NCBI RefSeq assembly: GCF_000186465.1
Contig: NZ_GL636091.1
Span: forward strand, 662,152-726,151
From: Streptococcus australis ATCC 700641
Lineage (GTDB): Bacteria > Bacillota > Bacilli > Lactobacillales > Streptococcaceae
Direction: 5' to 3'
Length of the DNA stretch: 64,000 bases
Shown here: piece by piece, positions 63,959-64,000 of the stretch
Numbering within the stretch: the first letter of the stretch is position 1
How the letters are laid out: each line of letters opens with the position of its first letter
Notes under the pieces: generated by a model
What the model was told of the DNA's origin: nothing
Database searches by the model: none
The model's input: only the letters and a program-made list of their open reading frames with translations
Position numbers and translations under genes: made by a program

Positions 63959-64000
63959 GAAAAGAGGGCAGAATGATAGGCGAATGGGGGATCTTATCAT

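Overview
The window is a piece of a low-GC Gram-positive chromosome that I read as Streptococcus, most likely the mitis/sanguinis/parasanguinis side of the genus. Grounds: a YSIRK-type signal on an EndoD-like glycosidase, the pgk - membrane protein - glnR - glnA order, the split mevalonate clusters, the RocS-like protein, CppA, DUF4649 and the rnhC-lepB-recD2 and zapA-cvpA-mutS2 blocks. The species cannot be fixed from the sequence. Nearly all of it is core chromosome. I see no IS element, phage, CRISPR array, tRNA or rRNA gene.

Layout. 1-9.2 kb: tail of GAPDH, a large sortase-anchored endo-beta-N-acetylglucosaminidase with an exact CcpA (cre) site in its leader, phosphoglycerate kinase, an aromatic-acid-exporter-like membrane protein and the GlnR-controlled glnR-glnA pair. 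9.4-15.7 kb: rpoY-rnjA (minus strand), tsaB-rimI-tsaD, the AzlC/AzlD exporter and a lipoprotein. 15.7-23.8 kb: an NSS-family symporter with an attenuator-like leader, a TipA-like MerR regulator, a Nudix hydrolase, a HI0933-type flavoprotein, a degenerate receiver-domain protein behind a LytTR-type repeat, MntH, EbfC, a DnaQ-like exonuclease and RocS. 23.9-29.4 kb: PepX, a membrane/papain-like fusion, CppA and a serine hydrolase. 29.5-35.8 kb: the complete mevalonate route to IPP/DMAPP in two convergent operons, mvk-mvaD-mvaK2-fni and mvaS-mvaA. 36-46 kb: a two-part ThrE exporter, pyruvate formate-lyase, DNA polymerase IV, RecD2, signal peptidase I, RNase HIII and a glutathione peroxidase. 46-55 kb: zapA-cvpA-mutS2, a C69 dipeptidase, a glycine riboswitch with its AGCS symporter, SstT and MscS. 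55-64 kb: peptide deformylase, an RsuA-type pseudouridine synthase, a Cna-B surface adhesin, S15, DUF4649-trxA, an HxlR/DUF2785/SnoaL cassette and oligoendopeptidase F.

Themes. Nitrogen and amino-acid economy recurs (glnRA, AzlCD, NSS, ThrE, AGCS, SstT, PepX, PepD, PepF), with RNA or operator control readable in several leaders. Housekeeping for translation and the genome (tsaBD, rimI, rnjA, rpoY, mutS2, recD2, rnhC, dinB) fills the rest. Three copies of a roughly 175-bp structured intergenic repeat lie behind glnA, ebfC and near mvaS.

Most unusual signals: (i) two identical 16-bp direct repeats exactly 21 bp apart, placed upstream of a promoter with a good -10 and poor -35 that drives an AgrA/ComE-like receiver protein lacking its phospho-acceptor and its DNA-binding domain; (ii) a DUF308-like membrane domain fused to what looks like a permuted papain/NlpC-like catalytic domain; (iii) a mutually exclusive terminator/antiterminator leader before the NSS transporter; (iv) near-perfect palindromes in the hxlR-snoaL and pepF promoters; (v) the structured repeat family, whose copies differ by pairing-preserving changes.
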